Assembly (NCBI GenBank): GCA_019022495.1
Contig: JAFEKR010000012.1
Location: 868,001 to 932,000 of the forward strand
Origin: Epichloe hybrida
Lineage: Eukaryota; Ascomycota; Sordariomycetes; Hypocreales; Clavicipitaceae
DNA: 64,000 nucleotides
Direction of reading: 5' to 3'
How positions within the stretch are numbered: the first letter of the stretch is position 1; each line of letters starts with the position of its first letter. This document shows, piece after piece, positions 53,183-64,000 of the stretch. The notes beneath the pieces were generated by a model that did no database searches, was not told where the DNA came from, and worked only from the letters and a program-made list of their open reading frames with translations. The position numbers and the translations under genes are program-made.

Positions 53183-55431
53183 TCAACTATAGTTGGACTG
53201 GGTAGCGTCAAGTCTTTGCCGCTTCTCTGGTGGGCTGTCGTGGTCTGAAGGAAAATTCGACCGTCCCATGCCATAGTGGTTGGGGCCTCCGTTTATCATA
53301 CCATTCCATTGGTCGACGTTGCCCTGGACGTTGCCCTGGCCCAAAGGACCCGGGGACCATCCAGAGTTGTTGCCTCCAGGTGATGTTGACTCAAACTTGA
53401 GAGACGCCGGCGCACTCATGTACGGAACGTGGCTCACCACGAATCCCGACTCGTCTGAATGCTCCGGCGGGTTCTTCAGAAGGTGGGCGAGATTCGTCTT
53501 GATCGATTTCAGCATCCCCTCCTTGGTGAAAGGCTTTGCGAGCACTCCGTTCATACCTGCACATGAGGCAGTTAATTAGCAAAATACCTCATCACAGAGA
53601 ACAACTCGGCATCGCATGCTTTCGGCATCAACGCCGTCGACTTCCAGCTTACCGTGTTCAAAATATCCATTCACCTCGTCCGGCCTGATATTGGATGTCA
53701 TTGCGATGATTGGGGTGGAAGGACAATGCTGGCGAATGTACATGGTCGCTGAGACGCCGTCGAGGCGCGGCATGATGATATCCATGAACATCAGGTCGAA
53801 GTGATCCCGGCCAACATTGCTGACGCGGGTGTAGGCGTCGGCACCGTTTTGCTACGTGTAGAAGAAGAGGAGGCATCAGCGATCCGGCGGTTCCACGAGG
53901 AGAATGTGTCGCATTATCAATGCTTGCCCACAGGGCGTCTCGCCATCGCCAACTTACAGCATGTTCAACTTCACAGCCCATCGAATTCAAAAACTTGATA
54001 CCAATCTTGGCGCAAGTTGGATCGTCCTCGACCAAAAAGACCCGAGGCTTCTTCGCACCCCATAGCGGTGCGGACCGATCTGTGCCAGGAGTGGCCGTAG
54101 CCGATGTCGCGGCAATCGGGGCAGGAGCTGAAATGGCCGTTTCCGAAGATATCGTGGTGCTTGGGGTGCCCTCATTGGGGATCGCGAATGGAATCTTGTG
54201 GATGTGATCAGAATGGAAAGGATCGATACCGACAGTCTGGCCCACAGGATACACGGGGTACCGACTCAGATCCGTCATGGGATCGTGTAACAATGGCATG
54301 GAGACTGGCGTGATCATTGCGGCAGACTCTGAAGGAGCTGCGTACATGTCATGAAGCCGCTCCAACTCCCTGTCGGACGCGGTATCTGGGGCGACGTTAG
54401 ACAGGAGCTCTCGAGCTCTGCGCAGTTCCGGTACACCGTCATCTACGTCTCCGGCGCCGTTTGAACTCATCGACTGCCCCATCATGCCTCTATTGCGTCC
54501 GTCATACGGAGACAGGTGGTTGAGCATTTCATGTTGAGCCTGTTTCTGAGCATTGACCATTTTCTGCAACGTCATCACTTCGTTGACCAGCAAGCGGTTG
54601 GTCTGGGAGACCTCGGCATACAGTTCCTGAAGCTGTTGGACCTGCTGCTGCGTAGCGGTCAGTTGCTCTGAAATGACACTGACGTGCTGGCTGGTGGTGA
54701 AGTCCTCGGTGACCTGTGGTTTCCTCGGAGCCGGTGCTTTGCGTCGGATGTTATCCAAACCATCCTTGCTGTCGGCGCGGAAGTATGGATGTTTGAACTC
54801 GAGTACCTTGAAAGGTGCATACAGGTTAGCCCTGACAATGGATCCATGCATGGTATCGTGATACTTGTCGCACGCGCGCGCGCGCGCGCTCTACGTACAT
54901 TGCCGCCTGGATTCGACGACTCACTGTCGCTCGAGGGCTTCACTTTGTGGAAGTCGTATTTATTTAGTTGTCGAATAAAGCTTGACATGTTGCTGTGCTT
55001 GAAGTGTTTAGGGAGAATGGATCGTGTGAACTTCTCGCCCTGTGTGAAAGGGTGTGGTTACTGTCAGCTCATCATACATGTCACCGACCCCTACGGCACC
55101 CCCAACGGCACCCCCAACGGCACCCCTACACTGGCAAGATCATACCTCAACTACGACAAAACTGTCGCCGTCTTTTCCCCATCGAGCGACGTCTTGGTGG
55201 GTGGGATCCTCCAACATGCTTTATACTCTGCAGTCAGTACGGGCTCTCAAGACTCGGGCTGGAAATCAAGATGAATACCGGAAAAGTTTGCGAACCTAGA
55301 TCAGGACATATTGTGAGCGAGGCTCCAAGGACAAACAAACATCTGCGAGACTCTTGACGCTGCGGAGGACTCACAAATTCGCTGGCATTGTTGCTGCCGC
55401 CGGTAGTGGCCGCTACCTCGGCTCCTGACAT
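53183..55431 (-). CDS. skn7: SKN7-type response regulator with HSF DNA-binding domain
   Basis: Nuclear end-point of the two-component phosphorelay, acting in oxidative and osmotic stress. Exons in coding order: 55431-55375, 55295-55279 (17 bases), 55218-55146, 55039-54899, 54806-53958, 53851-53653 and 53556-53183; 569 residues. The HSF-type domain spans about residues 19-110 ([20 protein letters not shown], then [20 protein letters not shown], then [11 protein letters not shown]). A coiled coil follows ([20 protein letters not shown]). The receiver domain has [14 protein letters not shown], the phospho-acceptor Asp at about residue 403 ([13 protein letters not shown]), the conserved Thr in IIAMTSNI and Lys at about 453 (GVLAKPFT). 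The C-terminus is Gly/Asn-rich. Intron 4 has a CG dinucleotide run. Confidence 0.96.
54873..54889. repeat. CG dinucleotide run in a SKN7 intron
   Basis: Seventeen bases of alternating C and G within the intron between the two halves of the HSF-type domain. Confidence 0.9.
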
Positions 55432-57093
55432 GATGGGATTGAGATGATTTTTCCCCTCGAAATCACCGATGCAGAGCTGAAGAGCTGAAGTTCAGTAGAG
55501 CCAGTCTACTAGATTGAAAAGGCGACGGGGAGCTGCTCCTGCCTCCTGCTTGCGCAGTATACTATTATTGCGCCTGGCAGAGTCAATCGGCGGCAACAAG
55601 AAGGGCAGATTTCGTCGACGACAAAAAGTCACACGTCGCCGGGGGACGGGACGACCGGTCGTAGCTCCACCGTAATGTAATGTCCCGCGTCGCGGCTCGG
55701 GGGGGGGGTTGCGCGAAGCACGTCGCGGGTAGGGGAAGGAATGGAAGTCGGATTCCGGGCGATGAATTGGCGATGTCGAGATAGATGCTGGTCCGGCGAC
55801 TCAAAGGGTTCGAGGCGGACTTGACTGACTCTGGCGGCGGAAGAGAGGTTCGATAGCCCCCATGTACGGACGGAGTAGGTCGTTCAGGTTGCAATGGAAG
55901 GGGACGTGAACGGATTGGCTCGTGGCAGTCAGTCAGTTGTGGGTCCGTGGGCAGAGGAGACGGACAGGCGGGCGGATCAGGTGAATGCGGCAGCCGGTCT
56001 TGGATGGACCAGGGGATCAGCTCAGCGCCCCGGCGGCAGGAGCAGGAGCAGGAGCAGGAGCAGGGCAGGAGCATTCGGGCAGTGCAGGACGGGGCTGATG
56101 AGTGGGCAAGAGGGGCAGAGCAAGCAGAGGCAGGAAGAAATGTTGAATGAATGCATGTCCACCCTGATGAGGCTGCTAGCCAGCTGGTTTACGGAATACC
56201 CGGCGCGCCATGCCACGATGGTGTTCAGTACGAGTTGAGAAAAGAAAAAAGGCGACTCCTCGTGCGCTTCAAGGCGTTAGAATTTGGCTGATCATCGCCC
56301 GGTTAAATCATTTTCTTTGCTTAGAGGCTGCGCGCAAGACGCTATTGTTGACGCCTCCGCCTCCCAACCATGGTACATGCGATGGCCTAACCAGAAGGGG
56401 CATCAGCAAAAAAAAAAAAAAAAAAAAGTTGTTCAATAATGTAGGAGACTTTTTTTGCGGCTCCCAATTCATACGACGTATCAACTACCCCGTAGGTCTG
56501 CATGGAGTGTCATTATTAATGGCCCCCTACGATGGGCTGACTGGGCACGTCTGCATGTGTAAGTCGAGCATGTGTGTTATCTCCTTGATTCAGTCTGCTT
56601 CCGCATTGGTGCAATCTGACTTGGAATACGCATCGCTCATTGGACCAGATCTCGTTGCCGAAGGCAAACTTACTTGTTTCTAAATTTGGGCCGGACCGAG
56701 TGAGGACAAGTGGTCAGGAATCGCTCCAGTAATCCTCTCGACGGTGACAATGTCTCGGACAGGTCGTGGGACCCCTGCTCAGCCAGGAGTGACGGAGTTG
56801 AGTTTTGTCTTATAAATACAAGTTCATTGATTTTACTCCCGGTTCTCTCCATACATAGCTGTCTCTTGGACTGATGTGCTCTCTAGGGTAGGTTGGATGC
56901 TTTTCTGGGTTCGCAAGGTGTGCGGTGTGCAGACTGACCTCGCCGAGGTGAGAAATTTCTCGGCCGCCGCAGCAAGCCCTGCAGTTAGAAGTGGACTGGG
57001 CAACAATCTCGCACCCCCACGTTTCTCGAACTTCTCACGTTGGACGTTCCGATTCCCTTTTCTTTGGCCCCCCAAGCCTTTTTTGCCCTCACA
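55432..57093. other. Divergent region between SKN7 and eIF2B-epsilon
   Basis: 1.66 kb. Holds GGAGCA copies (about 56037-56064) and a run of 20 A (56408-56427). No gene recognised; expected to hold both promoters. Confidence 0.5.
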
Positions 57094-59437
57094 ATGTCGC
57101 AAAAGGGCAAGAACAGTGCGGGCAAGGGAAAAAAGCCTGCAAAGGCAGCTACAGAGAGCAAAGGCGAGGATGTCTTGCAGGCAGTTGTACGTAAGCATGG
57201 ATGGCGGGGGGTCCCCATCTTCTCGAGTGGTAAAAAACATTGAAGCTAACGATGCCTTGCGCCTAGATACTTGCCGACTCGTTCCAGGACCGCTTCAGGC
57301 CATTCACGATAGATACACCGAGAGTAAGTGCTGGTTATTCCCTGAAGGCTGAAGGTCTTGCCATTATTATTTCAGGCCTCGCTCAGCTCACCGAAATCGA
57401 CTTGGTCAGTGCCTGCTACCACTTGCCAACACCCCGCTCATCGAGTACACCTTGGAGTTCCTGGCCATGAACGGCGTCAGCGAGGTCTACATCTACTGTG
57501 GTGCTTTTACAGAGCAAGTTGAGGATTACATTAGCCAGTCAAGGTGGGCCACTGCATCTCGGTCCTGTCCCTTCTCTGTGGTCCAATTTGTTCGTGTGTC
57601 TGATGCTCGGTCCGTCGGTGACGTACTGCGGGACCTGGATGCGCGGTCACTGGTTGACGGAGATTTTCTCGTCGTTCATGGCGATCTTGTGTCAAATCTC
57701 ATGCTTGACGGGATATTGGCGGCCCATCGCAAGCGGAGGGAAGCTAGCGCTGCCAACATCATGACAGTAGTCTTGCGAAGTGGTGGTGTCGCGGATCATC
57801 GAACGAAACCGAACGGCATCACGCCAATCTTTGCCGTCGATGCGAAGAGCCAACGCCTTCTGCAATACGACGAGATGAACCCACTCCAGGCTGAGCATTA
57901 CCTTGCCCTGGATCCCGCCATCCCCGACGAATTGTCGACCGAATTTGAAATACGAGCCGATCTGATAGACGCGCACATAGATATCTGCACACCCGAGGTT
58001 TTGGCCTTGTGGTCAGAGAGTTTTGACTATGAACTTCCCCGAGGAAACTTTCTTCACGGAGTACTGAAAGATTGGGAACTGAATGGCAAAATGATTTATG
58101 CGGAGATATTAGAAGATGGATATGCGGCCCGGGCGAGCAATCTTCAGATGTACGATTCCATCAGCCGCGACATTCTAGGGAGATGGACGTTTCCTTTTAT
58201 TCCTGAGAACAACCTCGTGCCAAAGCAAACATACGAACGACACGCCAATGGATTGGTCATGGAACACAACGTTTCCCACGCACATGATGCTCGCCTTCAG
58301 AACGCTGTCATCGGTCGAGATACGACCATTGGATCCAGCTCCAAGATTTCCAACTGCTTCATTGGCAAGGGTTGCAAGATTGGTGCAAATGTCACAATAG
58401 AGGATTCATTTATTTGGGATAATAGTACTATTGGAGATTGGACCAAAATAGTGTATTCCGTCATTGGAGAGTCGGTCGTCATAGGCAAGGACTGTACCGT
58501 ACCCATTGGTTGTCTGATTGCATCCAGAGTCCAAGTCGGCGAGAAAACAAAACTGAGCGAAAACACTACTTTATCAACTCTGACACTGGATGGCCAGCCG
58601 ATTTCCAAGGACACAAAGCTGTTGGGCCCGAGCACAAATGCCGCTCACTTCATCAACTCAGACGAAGAGGACTTGGACGAGGGTGATCCATCTCGACTAC
58701 AAAAATCTCTCATTTACTCTCTCGCCCATCTGAACATCTCTTCGTCATCGGTGTCGACCCTAGCCTCGGAAGTAGACTCTGACGACGACAGGGATCACCA
58801 ACTATTATCGGAACATGGAGACTCCAAGCGTTCGCGACACTCATCATTCGCCTCCGACGACTCAGCTGGAAAGCTGTCCTTCCACGCCGACGCTGTCCAC
58901 GGCATCCTAGATGCCTTGCGAGCGGGATCCGGGGACTTTGATTCAGCCAAGCTCGAGTTCATGGGCTTGCGCCTCGCCAACGACGCTTCCGACACCATGA
59001 TGCGAAAAGCCGTGGCTACAGCGTTCGCTCGACGTGCCGCCGAGCTGCTGACACCTGAGCACGGATCGTTGGATGCCTCCAAAGCAGCAGAAAAGGCCTT
59101 AACAGCTAGCAAAGGCGCCACGACCTTCATCGACGAGGTGGGGATCGGCGGCGAAGAGGGGGAGCAGATTGAGTTCATTCTTGCTCTGCAAAAAGCCCTC
59201 CAGCACGTCAAGAATCCCGAGCAGGCTAAGCTCGGCACGTTGATGGCTGCTATGCTGCAACAACTCTATGCTTTCGACATTCTTGAGGAAGACGGCATTC
59301 TGGGATGGTGGGAAGACGACAGAGCTGTGGAGGGTGATGGCATGAGCGCACTCAGAGAGAAGTGCAAGGTTCTGGTCAAGTGGTTGGAAAATGCCGAGGA
59401 AGAGGAAGATGACGATGACGATAGTGACGAAGCGTAA
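57094..59437 (+). CDS. gcd6: Translation initiation factor eIF2B subunit epsilon
   Basis: Catalytic subunit of the guanine-nucleotide exchange factor that reloads eIF2 with GTP. Exons 57094-57186, 57267-57323 and 57410-59437 join in phase 0 (LQAV-ILADSF and DTPR-CLLPLANTP) to 725 residues. The lead is Lys-rich (MSQKGKNSAGKGKKPAK). The nucleotidyltransferase-like domain shows CLLPLANTPLIEYTLEFLA and FLVVHGDLVSNL. A left-handed beta-helix follows with hexapeptides such as IGRDTTIGSSSKISNCFIGK and IGESVVIGKDCTV. A Ser-rich acidic linker leads to the C-terminal W2/HEAT domain (LAALQKALQHVK region) and an acidic tail (EEEEDDDDDSDEA). Confidence 0.96.
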
Positions 59438-59954
59438 ATTGTAAAAGGATTGCATGCGGATGGCCTAGAGACGTGTCTCTGTCGAAAGACTGTGAAAGCT
59501 AAAGAAAACACTGAACATGATGAAATAAAGAAAGAAGAAAGAAATCATGGGTTCCTTTCTCACATCCCCCCACCTGAGTACTGTTTGACAAAATAATGAC
59601 GTTTCTTCGAATTTGATCCTCGTATAGCAGTTTCTTAAGAACATAAAAGATATCATATTCGAGGACATCAAATAGCAAAACAAAGCCAGGGCAGGCCAGG
59701 ACAATACAGGTACAGACATTTGTTTTTTTTTTGTACAGAAGCACAACCACATTCGCCTTGGATGCCTGCCTGCTCAGCGGAGGCAAGGTGACTGGAATCA
59801 AAAAGAAAGAGCCATGTGCTTGCTCCCTGACGCCAGACGAGATAGTTTCTTCTTTCGGGTTTCCCTATGCCAATTAATTTTGACTTGGAGAAAAAAAAAA
59901 AAAAAAAAATTAGGATGGATTACGACTGATGGTATGTTGCTGCATGTTTGAGAT
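59438..59954. other. Convergent gap between eIF2B-epsilon and the HAD/SAK gene
   Basis: Includes a run of 19 A (59891-59909), matching a T-rich 3' region of the minus-strand gene. No gene recognised. Confidence 0.55.
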
Positions 59955-61920
59955 TTAGTAATAATTTTGCAAGTCCGTGGTATCAGATGCTTGTCCTCCA
60001 GCGACGGACCTGCCGTTTCCTCTACCGCCTCCGCGGCCATGGAACGAGGCTCCACGACCGAAGGACCCTTTCGGGCCGACGGGGGGAGCAGCTTGGGGCC
60101 GTCGCTGTTCCTGTTGCTGCTGATTCGAAGGCGGGTATGCATCGTCGTAGCTGACTTGCGGACCATGACCGCCTTTCTGGTTCTTGGGCTCGACGTCGTC
60201 CAGGGACCGGTAGTGAAAGCCGGCTCCTTTGCCTCTGCCACCACCGCGGCCACCACCTCTAGTGCTACTACCGCGGAATCCTCGACCGGCGTTGGCGTTG
60301 CCTCTGCCGCGAGAGCCTCCCCCGCCACGAGAGCCGGACTGGTAGCCTCGGGACTCGTTTCGGCCGCCGTACTGGCCGTGCGTGTTCTTACCGGCCCGGC
60401 CTTCGTCCCCGGCGTGTTTTCGCTTGGAGGACTTGTTCGCGATTAGGCTTTCGTGTTTACCGTCTCGAGGATCCTCCTCTTCTACTACTCGCAAGATCAC
60501 CTTTTCGCCCACAGTGGTCTCGAAGACGAACGACTGTCCGCTTGGCAGCGGCTGCCACTGAGTGATCTTACCGGCATCGACGGGGCGAGCTCCCTTCTTG
60601 AGTGCCAATACTACCAACGGGACCGGTCTGTCTGTGTGATAGACTGCCGTTGACGGTACCGGCCGTGCGCATGCCGCCCAGATGCTATTATCGTAGCAAG
60701 CTGTGCCCGTCACCTCCCAGAGCATTTTTCGTCCCATGCCGCCAATTTTCTCAAGTATGCTGGCTGGGCACGGCCGTGGGCAGATGAGGATGTTGTTTGC
60801 ATGTACTTTGAGCTCACGGCTGGCCACATTGGACGGAATTTGAGCTAGTTTGAATAGTTTCTTGCTATCCTCTGTATTAACCATGTAGCTGGTGAAGAAG
60901 ACGGTTTTCTTGATCTGTAGCCTGTTCTTCCGTGGGTGCGTTGGTTGGCGCGTGATGGCTTCATTGTGTGAGTTGATCATGTGCTGGACTTCGGCGACCT
61001 CTGTGACAGGATCCAGCGTCGTTGATGTTTCGGCAATCTGGATCACCTCTGCAGCCAAAGTGCCGCGAGTCGGCGAGATGCCCTGTCGACGATTGTATTC
61101 CTCAAAAAAATTGCGAAACCCAGCCGTGTGCTTTGGTCGATCTTCGTAGACCCGGATCTCGGTTGCCTGGCTGTATGTTTCCATGAGGGCGTTGAGAAAT
61201 AGCTGCTTGAAATGCATGGTGCTCTGGAACGGCTGGTTCGTCGGACTGACTTGCGGCTTGAGGCTGACAATGTCGAAGTCAAGGCCCTTGGCGGCGACCA
61301 TCTTCTTCACCAACTCCGCAAAACCCTTCTCCGACCGACCCGTCAGCAGGACGCAAAGAGCATCCGGCTGCTTGATGGTAAGACGAGCCAGCTCCACAAC
61401 TTTTTCGTTCCACCATCCTTTCCATGCACGAGGCTCTTCTTTTTCTAGACCCTGGCCAGTTGCGGCAAGAATCCGATTATCATGCCACCAGCCTCCGTTG
61501 CTGAAAGCTGCTTGAGAAGCCAACAATCCTATCGTAGCTCCGTTCCAAAGGGCAGGGTTCGGCAGGGGGGTTCTAAATACTATGCGTCTGTACATTAGCT
61601 GTATTCGGAAGTAGCCCAACAACATGGCATGGGCATGACATGACGTACACGTATTGTCAAAATCGTAAACGTGAAGTGCTTTGATTTTATCTGCAGCTGG
61701 ATATTGTGTGTCAGTAAAAGAAATGCCTCACCTCATGTCCACAGTAACAGTAGTAAGAGGTATCATATATGAGGGCGAAACTTGTCCACACATCTGGCAG
61801 CGAAAAAACATGACACACACCTGGAAGTGTCTTGCTCAGACTGGACCATCTGCTCAACGCGGTGATGGTATACTGGGAGCCATTGGAAGCGCCATGGTGC
61901 ACGCTGTATGCCGAGGCCAT
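59955..61920 (-). CDS. HAD-domain 'Swiss Army Knife RNA repair'-like protein with RGG tail
   Basis: Exons in coding order: 61920-61821, 61696-61649 and 61579-59955, 590 residues. The first two exons supply KTLPAADKIKALHVYDFDNT and the third continues LFRTPLPNPALWNG, restoring the HAD motif DFDNT-LF, which the open frame of the last exon alone lacks. LCVLLTGRSEKGFAELV is the second HAD motif (TGR), and VYEDRPKHTAGFRNF looks like the third (ED). This arrangement matches the HAD_SAK family of fungal RNA-repair-like proteins. The C-terminal 150 residues are Arg/Gly-rich (RGGGGSRGRGNANAGRGFRG), a typical RNA-binding tail. Biochemical activity is not established from sequence; phosphatase action on RNA ends is inference. 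Confidence 0.85.
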
Positions 61921-62237
61921 GGCGCTTGACAGAGGACTAATGCGACGCAGATGGGCTGCGATCATGCCATGTACATGTGGAAGGCGAGACGAGCAGATGG
62001 AAGGAAACCGTACACACATGGAATGACAAAATCTCGCGAGTATCCACAGACGCGACCCGGACAGGGATGTTCCGGCAGCCTGGCCTACAAAGCTGCTCTG
62101 CAGCAAGATTGCCGGACTGCTGACAGCTGCGCAGAGCCCCGCCACGTTGACCAACTGCGACCAACTGTCGAGGTCAAAGTCCCAACCCAAACCCGAGGGG
62201 TCGATGTTGTTCAATCTCCATCCACCTTCGGCACTCA
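61921..62237. other. Divergent promoter of the HAD/SAK and DUF167 genes
   Basis: 317 bases between two start codons, no other gene seen. Confidence 0.6.
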
Positions 62238-62609
62238 ATGGCGTCGTCTGCCGCCATCAGGTTCCTCGCCAATAAGCAGGGCTCGCCATTGCAGGGGTTC
62301 GTCCAGCTGCGATTGCGTGTCAAGCCCGGTGCTAGCAAGTCGCACGAGGGCATTTTGGCCGTGACCAGCAGTGCCGTGCAACTTTGTGTGGCGGCCCCCC
62401 CAAGACAAGGAGAAGCCAACCAGGCTGTGTTGCAAGTGCTGAGCGAAACCATTGGCATTTCCAAATCGCGGCTGCGAATCGTCAGTGGGCTGAAGTCAAA
62501 GGACAAGATTGCGACCATTGACCATGACCATACCCAAGGAGATGGAGAAGCCTACGCGGAAACAATTCTCAGCGTGCTCCACAGAGCAAGCCATGCAACG
62601 TCTCCCTAA
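62238..62609 (+). CDS. DUF167/UPF0235 (YggU-like) protein
   Basis: Small conserved protein of 123 residues, single exon. The family marks are LRLRVKPGASKSHEGILAV and VAAPPRQGEANQAVLQVLSE, followed by SKSRLRIVSGLKSKDKIA. The fold is a compact alpha/beta domain found in bacteria, archaea and eukaryotes, with no established biochemical role. Length is close to that of the family with a short C-terminal extension (HDHTQGDGEAYAETILSVLH). It stands between the HAD/SAK gene and a GNAT gene; no functional link is visible. Confidence 0.9.
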   Translation: MASSAAIRFLANKQGSPLQGFVQLRLRVKPGASKSHEGILAVTSSAVQLCVAAPPRQGEANQAVLQVLSETIGISKSRLRIVSGLKSKDKIATIDHDHTQGDGEAYAETILSVLHRASHATSP

Positions 62610-62812
62610 TCAGCCACCCCGACTTCTCCATACCGAGTGAGTCATTCGGCCACCATCACATCACTCCGCACGGGGGGAGGGTTGACGTCGAACCAAGACA
62701 AGTAACATGGAGAGGCCACGAGCAAGCGACCAACTATAATTTCAAGTCGGTGACAATCCAGGACTCAAAACCCAAAGCATTCATCTACTTGGCCGCGATC
62801 ACCATCTTCACC

Positions 62813-63631
62813 ATGGCCAACCCAGCATTCACTATTTCCGCCGTTCAATTCGGTGATGTATCTGAGATCGGGCAGATCAGCGCTGATGCATTTGTCGGCG
62901 ACCGACAAACTCAGATGAAGAACCTGGGGAGCAAATCGTACGATATGAAACAAGTAGCCATGGAAAGCCTGCCCGGCTTGCTGCGCAACCCACGTGCCTT
63001 TGCCATCAAAATCACCGACGATGCCACGGGGGAAATAATGGGCTACTGCAACTGGGGTTTTCGGGGATTCAAGCCCGAAGAGCTCCCCAAGTTGGCTGGC
63101 AAGCCAGAGCCGCTGGAGGAGCCAGCAACGCTGGAAGCGGATTCAGCAGAGCAGGCCAAGGAAGAACAGAAAGCTCATGACGGACCCAACGGGCCCGAAT
63201 CCAGGACGGATGATGATCCCATCGGGAGACTTCAGACTCTCACGGGTAATGATATGGAGAGATGGATGGAAGAGGTCATGCCGGAAGGAACGAGATGTCT
63301 CTACATTGTCGGCCTGTCCGTCTCGCCAAAATACCAAGGCCGTGGCGTTGGATCGGCACTCTTGCGATGGGGTACCGGTATTTGCGAAGAAAAGAACGTG
63401 TTCGCATGGGTACACTCATCAGAGCCTGCCTGGCAGATGTATGAAAAGAGCGGCTTCCAAATCATCCGAATCCTCGACGTCGATTTGGACGAGTACGCCC
63501 CTGTGCCCCCGCCAAATGAGGGACCTGGAGCAAAATGGGGACACTACGTTTTTCGGTATATGAAATATTTACCTGGCCAGATAAATCGAGCCATGATGAA
63601 ACCCGGAATAAGCAAGCAAGCAGAGCAATGA
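62813..63631 (+). CDS. GNAT-family N-acetyltransferase
   Basis: Predicted acetyl-CoA-dependent acetyltransferase of 272 residues. The start at ATG 62813 (MANPAFTISAVQFGDVSEIG) has a good context (ACCATGG); the open frame above it has no ATG. The N-terminal lobe is FGDVSEIGQISADAFVGD. A long charged insertion (EPATLEADSAEQAKEEQKAH) sits between beta strands. The acetyl-CoA site is VGLSVSPKYQGRGVGSALLR, with the canonical Q/R-x-x-G-x-G/A pattern, followed by VFAWVHSSEPAWQMYEKSGF. This form is common in fungal members of unknown substrate, so the target cannot be named. Confidence 0.88.
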   Translation: MANPAFTISAVQFGDVSEIGQISADAFVGDRQTQMKNLGSKSYDMKQVAMESLPGLLRNPRAFAIKITDDATGEIMGYCNWGFRGFKPEELPKLAGKPEPLEEPATLEADSAEQAKEEQKAHDGPNGPESRTDDDPIGRLQTLTGNDMERWMEEVMPEGTRCLYIVGLSVSPKYQGRGVGSALLRWGTGICEEKNVFAWVHSSEPAWQMYEKSGFQIIRILDVDLDEYAPVPPPNEGPGAKWGHYVFRYMKYLPGQINRAMMKPGISKQAEQ

Positions 63632-63840
63632 AAGCAACGAGCTGTCAATAGACAATAACTGATCCATGTTGAATTGATGATCCCTTTCCCATCGTATCGG
63701 TCCTGATCCAAATGACAAGCAGCAAGCGAGCAAGCAGGTGGGCCACAGAAACGCTTCCTGCAGACAATTCTTTCTGTCCGTGGGTCAGCGATTCTTGATA
63801 ATCCACATTTGCTCGCCCACTTCCCATCAAATCATTGAAA
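63632..63840. other. Gap between the GNAT gene and tRNA-Thr
   Basis: Contains AAGCAAGC-type short repeats near 63720; nothing else seen. Confidence 0.5.
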
Positions 63841-63911
63841 GCCCCGTTGGCTCAGTGGTAAAGCGTGTCACTAGTAATGACAAGATCACTGGTTCGATTC
63901 CAGTACGGGGC
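63841..63911 (+). tRNA. tRNA-Thr (anticodon AGT)
   Basis: A complete cloverleaf can be folded by hand: acceptor GCCCCGT with ACGGGGC (7 pairs), D-stem GCT with AGC, anticodon stem TGTCA with TGACA around loop CTAGTAA (anticodon AGT), five-base variable loop, and T-stem ACTGG with CCAGT around TTCGATT. No intron. The B-box GGTTCGATTCC is intact and a short TTTT terminator lies about 12 bases downstream. CCA is not encoded, as usual in eukaryotes. Confidence 0.95.
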
Positions 63912-64000
63912 AAAAGATATCCTTTTGGCTCATCTCGCTCCTGGGTAATTCTTGCCTTGATGATGACGAGAATTACACTTTTTTTGCTATTATTAGTATG

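Noticed and set aside
62750..62812. A 21-codon N-terminal extension of the GNAT protein
   Set aside because: It begins at GTG, not ATG, and the ATG at 62813 has a strong context and starts the conserved fold.

Overview
This is a 64 kb piece of nuclear DNA from a filamentous ascomycete, most likely a sordariomycete of the order Hypocreales. Genes are spaced 0.3-2.6 kb apart on both strands, most have short GT-AG introns (about 45-110 bases) with CTAAC/CTGAC branch sites, and the proteins (SKN7, TFB1, ATP2, KGD1, TRM10, AIM24, phosphoketolase) read as typical Pezizomycotina. I cannot place it below order from sequence alone. All exon junctions were placed by eye from frame continuity, splice motifs and family knowledge; no alignment was run.

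Layout. 1-2.4 kb: 3' part of a mitochondrial ClpX ATPase, convergent with COX5. 2.4-5.2 kb: a decayed stretch with a broken Zn2Cys6-type transcription-factor gene, split by a snap-back (inverted) fragment of a Copia retrotransposon. 5.4-7.4 kb: ATP2 (F1-beta). 8.3-9.7 kb: a Zn2Cys6 regulator. 11.1-14.1 kb: a mitochondrial AAA ATPase. 14.4-16.5 kb: TFB1 (TFIIH). 17.4-20.6 kb: KGD1. 21.1-22.6 kb: CIA1. 23.9-26.5 kb: phosphoketolase. 26.9-28.3 kb: AIM24, divergent from a kinesin-10-like motor (28.7-30.8 kb). 32.4-32.7 kb: a small uncharacterised protein. 35.4-38.3 kb: a Vpr-type subtilase that appears to be a pseudogene. 38.6-40.6 kb: a ZIP metal transporter. 42.5-45.4 kb: MSH2. 46.0-47.0 kb: a complex I NDUFA11-type subunit. 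47.5-48.6 kb: TRM10. 48.9-50.8 kb: PRI1 primase. 53.2-55.4 kb: SKN7. 57.1-59.4 kb: eIF2B-epsilon. 60.0-61.9 kb: a HAD/Swiss-Army-Knife RNA-repair-like protein. 62.2-63.6 kb: a DUF167 protein and a GNAT acetyltransferase. 63.84 kb: tRNA-Thr(AGT).

How the genes relate. There are no operons or an obvious metabolite cluster, but many genes serve the mitochondrion (ClpX, COX5, ATP2, AAA ATPase, KGD1, AIM24, NDUFA11) or DNA replication, repair and transcription (MSH2, PRI1, TFB1, kinesin). Promoter motifs follow this split: CACGTG palindromes lie upstream of COX5, ATP2 and the complex I subunit, and MCB-type ACGCGT sites lie upstream of PRI1 and MSH2. The accessory, decaying parts are 2.4-5.2 kb, 33-38.3 kb and the motif-rich gap at 50.9-53.2 kb. 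The most unusual observations are the repeated CHxH...C metal-binding modules of the ZIP transporter, each bounded by a phase-2 intron at the same point; a 13-bp tandem repeat next to its TATA box; the snap-back Copia relic; the broken subtilase; and a recurrent TACTCCGTA nonamer in the intergenic DNA.
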